The notes beneath the pieces are model-generated. The model saw only the letters and a list, made by a program, of their open reading frames with translations, was not told where the DNA came from and ran no database searches. A stretch of 64,000 nucleotides of DNA, taken from contig CM068318.1 of assembly GCA_034766995.1 (NCBI GenBank), positions 32,710,956 through 32,774,955 on the forward strand, in the 5' to 3' direction. The stretch comes from Acanthacorydalis orientalis. Its lineage: Eukaryota > Arthropoda > Insecta > Megaloptera > Corydalidae. Below are positions 48,606 through 60,915 of the stretch, piece by piece; position 1 is the stretch's first letter; each line of letters opens with the position of its first letter. The translations under genes were made by a program, and so were the position numbers.

Positions 48606-48643
<38 letters not shown>

Positions 48644-48644
48644 T
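48603..48644. repeat. (TA)n followed by (GA)n
   Basis: About 24 bp of TA then about 17 bp of GA, preceded by a short ACACAC tract. Confidence 0.95.
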
Positions 48645-48779
48645 TTTAATATTTCGTTAAAGGCTACTCATTCTTCTATTTTAATATGATTGGAAGCATA
48701 TTTTGGTCATACAATCTCATATAAAATTATTACAAATCTGTATGCAAAAAATATATGCATATTTTCTTTCAATAAATAA

Positions 48780-49190
48780 GAATTGGTTCTCCTCCTCAAG
48801 GTTTATATTCGTTTTCTGATTGGCTGATATCAGTCTTGTGGTCTCTAATTCGTTGATATCAGGACATGATCAATGTTCTATTTCACGATGTACAACGAAA
48901 AATGATATACGATTCCAGTATAAGCTGGTAAGAAATTGATTTAAAATATTGTAGCCACTGAAGCTTTAGAGTAAAAAAATTGTTACAAATTTTAACATTG
49001 TATTTTGTTATGTTAATTTTTCTAAGCTTTTCCAATAAAAATGTTATGGCCTACATTTTACACGGATTATTTGTATGTATAATTTAATAATGTCTATTAT
49101 TTGTTAGCGCGGGAACAATCGCTAGGGAACGGGAGCAAAACCCACCCCTCTGGGGGGCAACGAACAGAAGAAAGGGCTCGTCTAGTAAAT
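48780..49190 (-). repeat. Dispersed repeat family G, copy 5 (inverted)
   Basis: On the reverse strand it starts actagacgagccctttcttc, has GC-rich hairpin text (ccccccagaggggtggg), then atacatacaaataatccgtg, attggaaaagcttag, acaatgttaaaatttg, tttttttactctaaagcttc and cagtggctacaatatttt. Every one of these has a counterpart in the same order at 19515-19800. It ends with two copies of a tgatatcag repeat. About 400 bp; no coding capacity. Confidence 0.65.
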
Positions 49191-50336
49191 GATTAAAAAA
49201 AGTTGTGATGTGAATAATATCCTAGTGCCTTCAACTTGAATTTAGGAAATATTTTTTTGTTTCCGTTAATCTTTTCAGCTAAAGTTAGTATTATTTTTGT
49301 GATGGACGGAACGATAGTACAACAGAAATAAAATAACTCCAGAAAAATTAATAGGTTCTAGAATCTTCTGGAAAGCAAGATCAAGAAAATTGTAGGAAAT
49401 TCTGTGATCCAACCTTCTCATATGTACAAATTACTATACTAAAATGTGAAATATCAAACTTTCTCCTCGTCAAAAAACTGAAAATTGATAAATTCTTACT
49501 CTAGTTCTAAACCTTTCGTTGTATCACCACCATTAATATCACGTGAAATTAACATAGCAGCAGTTCATACTACAGTATGAGCATAGTGTTAAACATTGAT
49601 TTTATTTCCACTTGTCTGTCACACTATGACATTTCATTGAAGAGTTTCTTGCATGGTTTAAAATAATATAATTATTTATTTAATTTTAAGTTTGATTTAA
49701 ATCCTTTCAGTTTGATTTAAGCAATGATAACTTGTATAAAAATTTATTGATACTTGATTATAAATATCATAAATATTTTCTTTCGAAAGATACATTCAAA
49801 ACAGGTAAATACTCTATAATAATATTTTTTTTATCGTTGTAAAATCACAGTACAAGTTGTAGGATTTGTTAAAACCCAAGGTCTTTTGAATTATTGTTTT
49901 TGCAATTTTTCATAGTATCAAGGGGTTCAGATTTTTATGATACTAACAAGTATCAATCTCGTGACAATTTGAGGATTTTGTAAGAAATTCTCAATACTTA
50001 TTCAGCACCAGTTCATGATATTTAAATGTTACTTATCATTTTTCTATTTTTGGTATTCTCTACAAATTTTTTAAGATACTGTACATGCATTTTTGTATTG
50101 CTATGAGTCTAATTTACATGTTAAAAATTACAATTAGATGTAAAAGGTGAACACTTATTCCAACATTAACAAATATTATATTAAAATATAAAACAGAAAA
50201 AATTTAAATTGAGTTTCGAATATTTTTCATGACACTTACCAGCTCTGTTCGCATTCGTGGTGAATATTAGTAAGTAAACTTTAGATTGTACAAATTGTTT
50301 TTCATATAAAAGTACACACACACACGTTTGTATTCA
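49191..50336. other. AT-rich intron, nothing recognised
   Basis: No feature seen on either strand. Confidence 0.6.
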
Positions 50337-50351
50337 AAATATATATATATG

Positions 50352-50400
<49 letters not shown>

Positions 50401-50407
50401 ATATATA

Positions 50408-50502
<95 letters not shown>
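50337..50502. repeat. (TA)n tract with TATG interruptions
   Basis: About 165 bp of TA type repeat. Confidence 0.95.
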
Positions 50503-50629
50503 TAAGTACATGTCAAAATAAATATTTCCAAGTTAAATAAAATTCACAAGGGAAGAATAAAAATAAATATTGGAGTTTAAATTTACTACATGAAACTAAA
50601 TGTGAACTTAGAGCCACAATATTTTCTAC

Positions 50630-50634
<5 letters not shown>

Positions 50635-50681
<47 letters not shown>

Positions 50682-50684
50682 TAT

Positions 50685-50761
<77 letters not shown>

Positions 50762-50773
50762 TATATATATATG
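50635..50773. repeat. (TA)n tract
   Basis: About 140 bp of TA with two GTACATA interruptions. Confidence 0.95.
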
Positions 50774-51372
50774 TAGTTGTTATTAAAAATAGATCAATCA
50801 TTATAGATATATTTGATTTTTGTTAATGATGAAATTTCGATGGATATTTATTGGCACTCTAAGGATGGTGATGTTACATTGATATCAAAAATTCGACTCG
50901 ATATTGTGCATTTTCGAAATTTAATTCAATTATTATTTTTTAATATCACTATAAGAAACAGATTGTTTTTAATATTTTGTTAAAAATATATTTTGGGAAC
51001 AGAATCATTAATTCAGAACAATAAGTACTAAAATACGAGAAAATAGGTTCGTATTCAATTTAATGTTCGTAGTAAATTATATTTTCAACATCCTTGAAGC
51101 GCATGCAAAACAAGGGTATCTATACAGAACACGTACTATTTATTTTTGAATTTAGATAGAGCTTGGTTGGTTGGTTATTGGGGTCTTAGGGCGCTTGGTC
51201 AGCTAGCTAAAGCTTGATATATAATATCTGATAATGTGTGAATGTTTGTGTGTTAACTCTAAACTTTACAAGTAAATGACCTAGAAAACTAATTCGATAT
51301 ATGTATCACAACAGTTCTGACACTAGGCCTAAATTCACTGTCACAAATGAAATCTTTTTTCTCCCCACCAAT

Positions 51373-51650
51373 TACACCAAATTTTTCGAGCAAAAATATT
51401 CAATAAATCATCATTAATTACTTTCTTTTGGTACTTACATGCATGTGGATGGCAGCGACATCATCATCAAAGCACCAAGTTACCAGAAACATCTAATTTT
51501 TTTATATATCATATTTTTCAAATTACATTTTTCGGGTACTTGGTGCTCTGAAGATGATTTCGTTGTCATCTAAATGGCCCTAAGCGATAATTGAAAATAA
51601 TCAATAATAATTCATTAAATATTTTCGATCGAAACATTCGGTATATTGTA
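51373..51650. mobile_element. Foldback MITE, AGAGCACCAAGT family, copy 2
   Basis: Left arm caaaaatattcaataaatca ... tggatggcagcgacatcatc ... aaagcaccaagttaccag and right arm, inverted, aaaatatttaatgaattatt ... gatgacaacgaaatcatctt ... cagagcaccaagtacccg pair along almost the whole element, which would fold into one long hairpin. Outer limits are approximate. Confidence 0.7.

Positions 51651-52935
<1,285 letters not shown>

Positions 52936-52984
<49 letters not shown>
52936..52984. repeat. (TA)n microsatellite
   Basis: Pure TA run; the mariner at 52986 starts at its right edge. Confidence 0.95.
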
Positions 52985-52985
<1 letters not shown>

Positions 52986-52986
<1 letters not shown>

Positions 52987-54278
52987 GAGCGTGGTCCCAG
53001 AAGTACCCGGCCTGACCTAGAGATGGCGGTAGTTATTTGAAAAATATCACTGTATTAGAAAGTAAACAATCTATAAAGCATATGTTTCAAGTTTGAGGAC
53101 GCCACGTTGTTTAGTATTTGTTTGGCAGCCATCAATAGTGAACGTTTTCAGTGAATTTGTGAAAATGGAGAAAATTGGTCATCGTTACGTGATACAATAC
53201 TTTTATTTGAAAGGCCTCAGCCCAACCAATATAAAGCTGAACTGGATTCTACTCTGGGTGAGTCTGCGCCTTCGTTTACAACAGTGAAATATTGGGTAGC
53301 AGAGTTTAAACGAGGCCGTACGAGCTGCCAAGACGAGCATTGCAGTGGTCGACTAAATGAGGTGACGACTCCAGAAATGGTGAAGAAAATCCACAAAGCG
53401 GTACTGGATGATTGTCGACTGAAAGTGCGCGAGCTAGCAGACATAGCAGGCATTTCAAAAAGTGCGGTACAACGCATATTATCTGAAAATTTGGACATGA
53501 GAAAGCTGTGTGCAAGATGGGTGCCGCGTTTGCTCACACTCGAGCAAAAACAGTGTCGTGAAGATGTTTCAATTGAGTGTTTAGCGAAGTTTCACAGCAA
53601 CAAAGCAGAATTTTTGCGCCGTTTCATAACCATGGATGAAACATGGGTCCATCACTTCACACCCGAGATAAAAGAACAATCAAAACAATGGACTGAAAAG
53701 GGAGAACCGGCTCCAAAGAAGGCGAAGATCGTTTCATCTGCAGGCAAGGTCATGGCGTCGGTTTTTTGGGATGCGCGTGAGATAATTTTCATGGACTATC
53801 TTGAAAAAGGAAAAACTATCAACGGCGAGTATTATGCGAACTTATTGCAACGTTTGAGCGAATAAATTAAGCAAAAACGGCCGCATTTGGCTAAGAAGAA
53901 AGTGTTGTTTCATCAGGACAATGCACCAGCTCACAAATCCGTTATTGCAATGGCCAAAATTAATGAATTAAAGTTTGAATTGCTACCTCATGCACCCTAT
54001 TCGCCATATTTAGCACCATCGGATTATTTTCTGTTCCCAAACTTGAAAAAATGTCTCAGTGGTCAAAGATTTCCCAACGATGAAGAAGTGATGTCGGCAG
54101 TTAATGGGTATTTTGAGGAGCAAGGCAGTTCTTATTATAAAAAGGGTATCGAACTTATTGAACATCGCTGGGAAAAGTGTATATCGCTGAAAGGAGATTA
54201 TGTTGAAAAATAAATATATTTTTTTCCAAAATTTTTGTGTTTTCTTTGTTGGGTCGGGTACTTCTTGGACCACCCTCG
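52986..54278 (+). mobile_element. Near-intact mariner (1,293 bp)
   Basis: Ends cgagcgtggtcccagaagta and, inverted, cgagggtggtccaagaagta, between TA dinucleotides. Of all elements here it is the least decayed: two lesions only in the transposase gene (see next entry). It differs in sequence from the 14373 and 45624 mariners, and its much better state points to a more recent arrival. Confidence 0.93.
53165..54213 (+). pseudogene. Mariner transposase, one frameshift and one stop from intact
   Basis: Cut-and-paste transposase of the mariner family. The start at 53165 (MEKIGHRYVIQYF) matches the expected position after the 5' repeat. About 53234 a 1-base loss shifts the frame from NIK into ELDSTLGESAPSF, and at 53863 a TAA interrupts LLQRLSE, after which the frame continues with IKQKRPHLAKKK. 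HTH region: WVAEFKRGRTS to RILSENLD. Catalytic aspartates: MDETWVHHF (codon at 53635), HQDNAPAH (53917) and APSDYFLF (54022); the last two are separated by 34 residues, the D34D signature. It ends HRWEKCISLKGDYVEK with TAA. Whether the lesions are real or sequencing artefacts cannot be told here. Confidence 0.93.
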
Positions 54279-54668
54279 TATAATGTAAGGTTAATAGAAA
54301 ACTTTACTTTTGACTAGTTTTGACTTTATTTTCATATTTTGTTAATATAGAGTTGAATCATAAAATAATTTTCCTCGTTTTCTATAACCTTCTATTATTT
54401 GTTGTATAAACTTCGGACTTCTTCGTGAAAAAAGTCATTGTTTTTTCACAAAAAATACCATTATTATGATGTTTAGCCAGAGAAATGTGGTAAATATGTT
54501 GAACTGGCAGAAAATGCTGTATTTGGAAAGTTCATGCTTTACCAAAATTTTCAGTTTATGAATTCTGTCCATTTTATAAAATTATCTCGAAATTGTTGTC
54601 CCATCAACTTATGATTATTCTGTGATTGTTTCTTAGATCTGTGATAGATTTCCGTTCAATAATACATG

Positions 54669-55349
54669 CAAACCAAAGTTTGTATACGATTTGAAATTGA
54701 AACTTGGACGATTATTTTTCGCAGCAAACGCTTTTATTTATCAATTATGTATTCACCATCGTTTTCTGCAATCATTTTCCAACACTCAGACAGCTGCTGG
54801 ATTCCTTAAAGCTGCACAGTTAGTAAAAGTTAATAAAAGCTGCACGGTTTTCTTGTAAAAAAGGCCGTGAGGTGGTTGTTTATGGCATCCACGGTGTAAT
54901 TTTTTTACCATTTAAACTGTTCTCCAGTGCAATGTTCGGAGAATGCAGTAGATACGACATAATTGCTCATTTTAACTGTTTCAGTCAATTTTGCTATATG
55001 TGGTTTTGAGTTGTTGTGGTGGAAAATGATCTCCTTGTAATTGGGCAAAATCGGACCTTTTTTTTGTGATTGCTGCATTCAGTTTGGTTATTTGTTAACA
55101 GTGCTTCTCATTAGTAATCGTTTCACTCTGTGGGAGCACCTCAAAATGAACAACACCTTTCCAATCCCACCAAACACATTGCAATACTTTCATCGGACGC
55201 AATCCAGATTTAGCGACTGATTCTGCTCCTTTATTCGATAGTTTCTACGTTCGTCTGTATTGGACGTTGTTGTATAGAATCCATTTCTCATCACCAGTCA
55301 CCAACCGATCCAAAAAGGCTCTCTGTCGAGGCGTTCAAACAAAGAAACT
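54669..55349 (-). mobile_element. Mariner remnant of a further lineage
   Basis: On the minus strand, in order: RAFLDRLVTGDEKWILYNN (about 55265-55320), RPMKVLQCVWWDWKGVVHFE (about 55145-55200), a decayed IIFHHNNSKPHIAKLT (about 54990-55035, HQDNARPH in the intact family) and CWKMIAENDGEYI (about 54750-54790). Order and spacing fit mariner. VTGDE keeps the first catalytic aspartate; the second is N. The left end (about 54669) is uncertain and the N-terminal half is missing, cut at the junction with the next fragment. Confidence 0.7.
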
Positions 55350-55618
55350 GCCGAAGAGATGCGACCAAACTTGTTTTTTTCAGACAAAACGAGTGGGGTA
55401 CTCAATGCGACTATTTCCTCTTCCCAAACTTGAAAATGTGGCTCATTGGGAAAAAACTTTTGTCGAATGTGGATGTCATCTTTGCCGTCAATGCCTATTT
55501 TTCAAACCCACTGGACAAATTGTATAGCCCGTAATAGAGACTATGTTGAGAAATAAAATCGATTTTTTCGACAAACGTTGCTCAACTAGTTTTTTTTACA
55601 CTACTTATTAAACGACCC
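55350..55618 (+). mobile_element. 3' end of a mariner of the 45624 family
   Basis: The plus strand reads LFLFPKLENVAHWEKTF and, after a shift, DVIFAVNAYFSNPL-like text and IETMLRNKIDFFDK, ending ttattaaacgaccctcg before TA. That end is the inverse of cgagggtcgtttgataagt at 45624. It faces the preceding fragment tail to head; the joint is at about 55350. Confidence 0.75.
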
Positions 55619-56647
55619 TCGTATATATTACATAAATAAACAGTGTATAAAGAATATTAAAAAAGTACATGTTTATAATTAATGTCATATTTAAATTGCA
55701 AAGAAAAAATATTCCATAAATAAGTTTAACATGTTTGTTTTCATTGCTCTTTACTTTTATATTACTGACGTGGTTTACTTCTTACAAAGTATTCTGTTTA
55801 GCTGAATTCATTTAAAATTAAAATTTTCAGTTCATTCAAATAAATTATAATATTAATGTAAAAAGTTATATACATATATTAAATTTAAAACGAAGTACAA
55901 AATTGTTCTTGTAATATTTTAATATTATATTCGTGTCCATAATATAATTTTATCGCCCCGTTGCTACATCTGAAATCTTTTATTTTTGTTAAAAACTTTT
56001 ATTAAATCGATAATTATTCTACATCGTTCTCGCAGATTACTGTGCGTGTATATATACACGCATATATATATATGTATATATATATATGTATATACAGGCT
56101 TAAATGGAAAGCTTTTGTATTTTTCAAACAAAAAATGCCAATATTGAATAAAATTTAATAACAATACATTCATTTAATTTCCATTATTTCAGTATTTTAC
56201 ATTATAACGATATTTTATATTTTATTTAAGAATTTTTTTCCAATTTATACATAATAAAATAATTAAAGCATCTAATGATTTTTTCAAATGAATATGTCAG
56301 AATTTTTAAATAAATAAAGTACTTTAAACATTGAAAATAGTAACCAGGTAACTTATCACAAGTAAATATGGTTTATCAATAGTAAAATACTAATTAATTT
56401 CACTAATTCACATATACTTATATTGTAGTTATTAGTTTACTATACTGAAATGTTTGATCAACTCACAAAATCACTACTATCAATGATATTAATTGTAAAG
56501 TTGTCCATTGTAAATAAATGTTAGCTTGACAAATATCAGTACGCTATTAAGTGGTTTTTAATTGTGCCAATCTCTTGATAAGTGTTTCTTGTTATTTGAA
56601 AAATGTTTACTGATCACAGAAAATCATGCAGTTAATGCGTAATTCAG
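55619..56647. other. AT-rich intron, nothing recognised
   Basis: Only the TA-rich tract at 56047-56094. Confidence 0.6.
56047..56094. repeat. TA-rich tract with GTATATACACG
   Basis: Imperfect TA repeat. Confidence 0.85.
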
Positions 56648-56904
56648 TTAACCTCTTAACTGGGTATAACGAAATATTTCGTCATGGTCATTCAAAAATT
56701 AATCTCTACCTAAATATTAATCCTCACGTTTTATATCATTTTTGTTGTTCTTATCTCAATCCATTGGTAGTTTATATGATAAATATATAAGAAAGATGGC
56801 GGTCCCCATGACAAGCTACATTTTCTCACCGAAACAGTGGAAACATGTGTCTAAAGATATGTGAATAAATCCCTAGCTACATTTCCTAACACTGACGCTC
56901 TTCT

Positions 56905-57105
56905 TTGACGCCGAAGCCATCTAAATTAGTAGAAAGACATTTTTCCGATTATATTCCCAACAATAATTCAAGAGCAAATGTTAACCAGAAGATGCACTTT
57001 GTGCTATTAGAAAAGTTGAGGAAAGAATTGAGATTTTGGTGTCCCTACTGTAATATTATTTTGTGTATACTTCAATGTTTTAAGGAATACCATGCAGGAA
57101 AATAA
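56905..57105 (+). pseudogene. piggyBac transposase C-terminal cysteine-rich domain
   Basis: An uninterrupted frame reads SKLVERHFSDYIPNNNSRAN, then LRKELRFWCPYCNIILCILQ and CFKEYHAGK with a stop. HF...IP followed by a C..C ... LC...CF..YH block is the characteristic end of piggyBac (PGBD) transposases, a cross-braced zinc-binding domain that recognises the element's terminal DNA. The first C..C pair (usually about 10-15 residues before) is lost, reading VNQKMHFVLLEK. Not functional as a transposase. Confidence 0.75.
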
Positions 57106-57109
57106 TTTC

Positions 57110-57370
57110 ATAAAAGTTCGTTTCACTTGTTTTTGAAGTGAAACTTCTATGGGCGCGTTAGCGAGAGATAAAATCATACGGCGTATCACGGAAAACGTTA
57201 CCATGAACATAGCCGCGAACGAAGGAGATAGAGCGAATATGACTGCATGAGTGTGAGAGAGAGGAGAGAGATTGCACGCAGACATACTGCGCTGAGGAAT
57301 ACTACCCGATAATTTCACTTCTGTCTTGTGTACATAAGCACAAACGCCCGTTTTTATATCTGAAAAGGAC
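57110..57370. other. GC-richer segment inside the piggyBac remnant, unidentified
   Basis: Starts around ttttgaagtgaaacttctat, then gggcgcgttagcgagagata, and continues with mixed-composition sequence including a GAGAGAGAG run. The phrase tttgaagtgaaacttct also occurs at 28300-28317. On the minus strand a 121-aa open frame crosses it, but its text looks random. It may be a secondary insertion or element UTR. Confidence 0.35.
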
Positions 57371-57529
57371 ATTTTTTGTTTTAATGTATTTTATTAGAAT
57401 ATTTTTAATTTTTTTCTTTTTCGTACTTTAGACCAGATATGATAACGTGCCATTGCAAAGAAAAAAACTTCCCACTTGAAACGAGTTATTTTTACAGGAA
57501 AGAAATTAAATCCGCTGTTAAGAGGTTAA

Positions 57530-58834
57530 TAATTTAATTTAGTAGGAAAATAGAAACTTTATCTTTATCATCTTCGATTTCTTTGAGAGTAGGAGAAAAA
57601 TGTTCAGATAACGTTTTATTAAATATTTGTTAAACAGAATAACGTAACTTAAGCCTAAATTAAGCCTGACTAAAAATAATATATCAGAATATTTTTAGAA
57701 TGTGGTTTTAGAGTTGCAATTCCAATTGAAGAAATTAAATATCTTAAAAATTAATGAAGATTTTCATTGTGTAATATTAAAATAATGAATAACACAAAAT
57801 GATTACATATGCATCTATCAGTGTAACAACATTGGCATTTTTGAAACGGATTTGTTCATGTTTTCACAAATAAAGATCAAACATGGATTTATCCACGATT
57901 CTCTTTTTTAAATTAATTTGTAAATTAAACACAGTCATGTGTACAATCAAATATGTACAATCACTAGAAATGAATACAGAAAATGCTGACCAATCTAAAA
58001 GAAGTAATTGATTAACAAACAATTATAAAAACACGGATTGAAAATGCATATTGAAATTAACCTTAATTAAAAGTTAACACAGTTTTACGATTGACAGTCA
58101 TCAGTATTTTTTATCAAGGGTTGATACAATTAAGACTTAAGTTCCGTTTTCAAACTGAAACAGAGTAACATATGGATCGAAAAAAATTGTCACCTATGAA
58201 TTAGCAACAACTTATCATATATTAATTTTGATTATCTTGCGACCGATTAGAAAGCACATTTCAAAAAGAGGAAAAACTTTTTAAAAAATGAGTATTTTTA
58301 AGTAAATTATTAGTAACGCTTGTTGATGTAAAAATATTATTAGTTGCATACATTTGATCAGTTTGTATGCTCTTCCGTTATATTATTACAGAGTAATGCT
58401 CTAATTCAGTTTTAGAGTCATTTATTTCGGATATAAAAATGTAACAGATTATAGACAATTTTTCATTCTCTCGTTTATATATCTACTTGTAGATTGGATA
58501 TATTGAATCAAAAAATAAAAGGTAATCTGAAGTTTGCGATAGTTCATCATCAGTATTTATTACTCAAAGTATATTTTTATCATTTCTATTCTATGTTTAA
58601 TTTAAATGCTTTTCGTTTCGCTAAAATTTATAATAAATTCAATTTGTCAAATACTGTACAAACACTTGATTATTAGAAAATATATGAAATTAACGCACAT
58701 GTTGATTATTTAGTATAATAAAATTTTAAAGTAAATTTGTAGTAGTAATGACTATTTTTTTATTTTATTTTCAATAGTACTACAAAAAGACAAATAATAA
58801 TTGAACTACTTGTAATTTCAAAAAATAAGTTACA

Positions 58835-58869
<35 letters not shown>

Positions 58870-58911
58870 TTATGTAGAAGGATGTGAACTTTATACGTAC
58901 AAATGAATGTA
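57530..58911. other. AT-rich intron, nothing recognised
   Basis: Only the short TA tract at 58840-58864. Confidence 0.6.
58840..58864. repeat. Short (TA)n tract
   Basis: Pure TA run. Confidence 0.9.
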
Positions 58912-59020
58912 GAGTGTATTCCAGTAAGAATGCAATTTTCCAATTTGAAATGAAACACAGAATTTACTATGAAATTTCAAGTTTACTTATTGATAATAAT
59001 AGCTCTGGGTATTTCATTCA

Positions 59021-59485
59021 TTAATAAGAAATAATATCGTGTAAGTGACCTCTGCGTGCTTTCTTACAAGTAACTATTCTTTTGTTAAAATTTTCAATAA
59101 CAACCTTACACAACTGGGTCTGTAGCTCACCAATTATTCTTCGAATTTCATATTTTAAGTCGGAAATTGTTTTAGGATTATTGGCGTACACCTGTTCTTT
59201 AACGTGGTTCCAAAGAAAGTAGTCCAACTCTATTAAATCGCAGGATGTCAGTAGCCAATTAATGTCTCCATTTCTAGAAATAACGCGATCATGTAATTTC
59301 GTCCTCAATAAATCAGTTGTTTTACCAGTTGTATGGACTTGTTGCACCGTCCTACTAGAATCACATATCCTCCAGATCAACATCATCCAATTCTTCCCAC
59401 AAAAATTGGTTATCATGTTTTGGTATGTTTCTCCATTCACAGTAATTGATTTACCAGCCGGATTCTCAAAAAAAGTAAGGACCAA
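59021..59485 (-). pseudogene. Transposase C-terminal half (copy B)
   Basis: 154 residues from LTFFENPAGKSITVNGETYQ to the tail. GETY..M marks the strand before the second catalytic aspartate, but the segment that should carry that residue (usually QQDGAT.HT) reads TVQQVHTTGKT, so the aspartate is gone. Further on come DRVISRNGDINW, SCDLIELDYFLW with the third aspartate in LDY, VYANNPKTISDLKYEIRRII and CKKARRGHLHDI. The N-terminal DNA-binding part is in other frames upstream. Non-functional. Confidence 0.8.
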
Positions 59486-59920
59486 TGATTACACCAAACC
59501 AAAGTGCGTACCAAACAGTCACTCATTCTGTATACAGGGGCTTTTCAACGATCTCTCTCGAATTTTCTTCATTCCATATTCGGCAGTTTTGCTCGTTAAC
59601 CTATTCAAAAAGTTTGAAATGAACCTCATCCTAAAGATGACTTTCAGAAAAACCGTGTTGTTATTTCAGTATCCAATTAATAAATCTTCGACGCAGTGAA
59701 TAGTCTGCTACCTTTAATTCTTGTATTAATTGAACCTTATAAGCCTTCATCAATAAATCCTTATACAAAATACACCATGTGGTCGTCTGTGAAAGGCCAA
59801 ATTTCTGTGAACGTTGTGGATTTGACATTTATGATTCTTCTGATACACTTTCACGGAACAAATTAGTGCTTTCTTCAGAACGAGCACTGGTAACACTTGT
59901 TGGTGTTTCTTTATCTTTAA

Positions 59921-60625
59921 GGGGACCCGGTGGTCTAGCGGCCTAAAATTTAAGCTATTTTAAAAATTTTTTTTCTATATGAGGGTAATGAATAATGCTT
60001 TCAAATTTTTTTACACTTATTTTATTACTAATAAACTATACAAAAATGAAAATAAAGACAAAAAAAATTTTTTTTTTAAATTAGAAAAATGATGCTGAAG
60101 TCTCCCTCTCTAAAAAAATGGAATTGCGTGGTGAATGATGATTTATCTCTCCCTCTGATCTGAAATAAAACAATTGACGAATTTTTAATTAGTATAAGTA
60201 TAGCTATCGCGAAGTAGAATAAAAAAAAATTTTACAAAATGGCGCGTAGTCAAAAGTACAAGTTTGAAAACGACCAGTATTTTTGAATGTTTTGTTAATA
60301 AAAAAATATAAATATTTTACGGAAACTATTAGTTTTACTTCCAGCGAGAGCTAGAACTATTTAAAATAATATATTAAAATTTCAGACAAATCGGTCAAGT
60401 AGTTTTTTTTTCTGGCCCCCGCAAGACGAAAAAAAGTAGTTTCGAGATAAACGCGTTTAAAGTTTCAAACAAGTATATTCTCAAGAAACTGACCTGACCT
60501 TCTAATGGGCTGTAGATCCTGAAATACTCTGAATTTCGTCATCAAATTTTAACAGTATATTTTTAAGATACTATACTTTCGAAAAAAAAATCGATTTTTC
60601 GAAAATTCTAGACCACCGGGTCCCC
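59921..60625. mobile_element. 705-bp MITE with 18-bp perfect inverted ends and TTAA duplication
   Basis: Ends ggggacccggtggtctag and ctagaccaccgggtcccc are exact inverted repeats, flanked by TTAA at 59917-59920 and 60626-60629. The interior is AT-rich without a usable frame. It interrupts copy B; the related copy A at 18300-18400 shows the unbroken sequence (tctttatcctatcaagtctc on its reverse strand), so insertion is proved by comparison. The TTAA duplication suggests mobilisation by a piggyBac-type transposase, but its ends differ from the other two TTAA elements here. Confidence 0.85.
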
Positions 60626-60915
60626 TTAATTGATTCAGTCTCTTCAAATTTACTCATTATTCGAATAATTATTGATTCATATGAACGAGTATGTCGTGAA
60701 TAAATATCATGTAATATCAGTACGAAATGCACTTTTTATAGAACGATCATTTTCATATTACAATTGTATTATTTAAATGCGTTGTTTTGTTGTATATGAA
60801 GACCATAACTAAAAATGGTACTGTGAAAACTTAACAAATGTCAAAAAAATACAGCTGTCTGTTTGGTATTTGTGAAATATAACCTGAAAAAATTGTATCC
60901 ATATTTGAAAATTCT

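Larger units (their letters stand above)
56652..57525 (+). mobile_element. piggyBac-like element remnant with TTAA duplication
   Basis: TTAA at 56648-56651 and 57526-57529. Ends cctcttaactggg and, inverted, cctcttaacagcgg share the first nine bases. Inside, 56905-57103 encodes the C-terminal cysteine-rich part of a piggyBac transposase (next entry), while the catalytic core is missing, giving 874 bp instead of the usual 2.4 kb or so. Coding strand plus. Confidence 0.75.
58912..60915 (-). mobile_element. Tc1/mariner-superfamily element (copy B), split by a MITE
   Basis: Same element as 18085-19062, opposite strand; about 1.3 kb once the MITE at 59921-60625 is subtracted. Ends are degenerate versions of agggttttccaataaggacg. 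The minus strand carries HTH remnants near 59750-59900 and the C-terminal half of the transposase at 59021-59485. I recognise the protein as a Tc1/mariner-superfamily type, probably the DD41D (rosa-like) group, from the order GDINWLLTSCDL, LDYFLWNHVK, EEIRRIIGELQ-type and GHLHDI; assignment to that group is from memory. Confidence 0.75.

Noticed and set aside
53217..53537. 106-aa and 69-aa minus-strand frames
   Set aside because: Shadows of the transposase at 53165-54213, which has the recognised motifs on the plus strand.
57007..57372. 121-aa minus-strand frame
   Set aside because: Overlaps the piggyBac C-terminus on the opposite strand and a GC-richer block. The text has no recognisable domain and looks like chance openness due to higher GC content.
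59262..59699. 145-aa plus-strand frame
   Set aside because: Antisense to the transposase half at 59021-59485; no family resemblance of its own.
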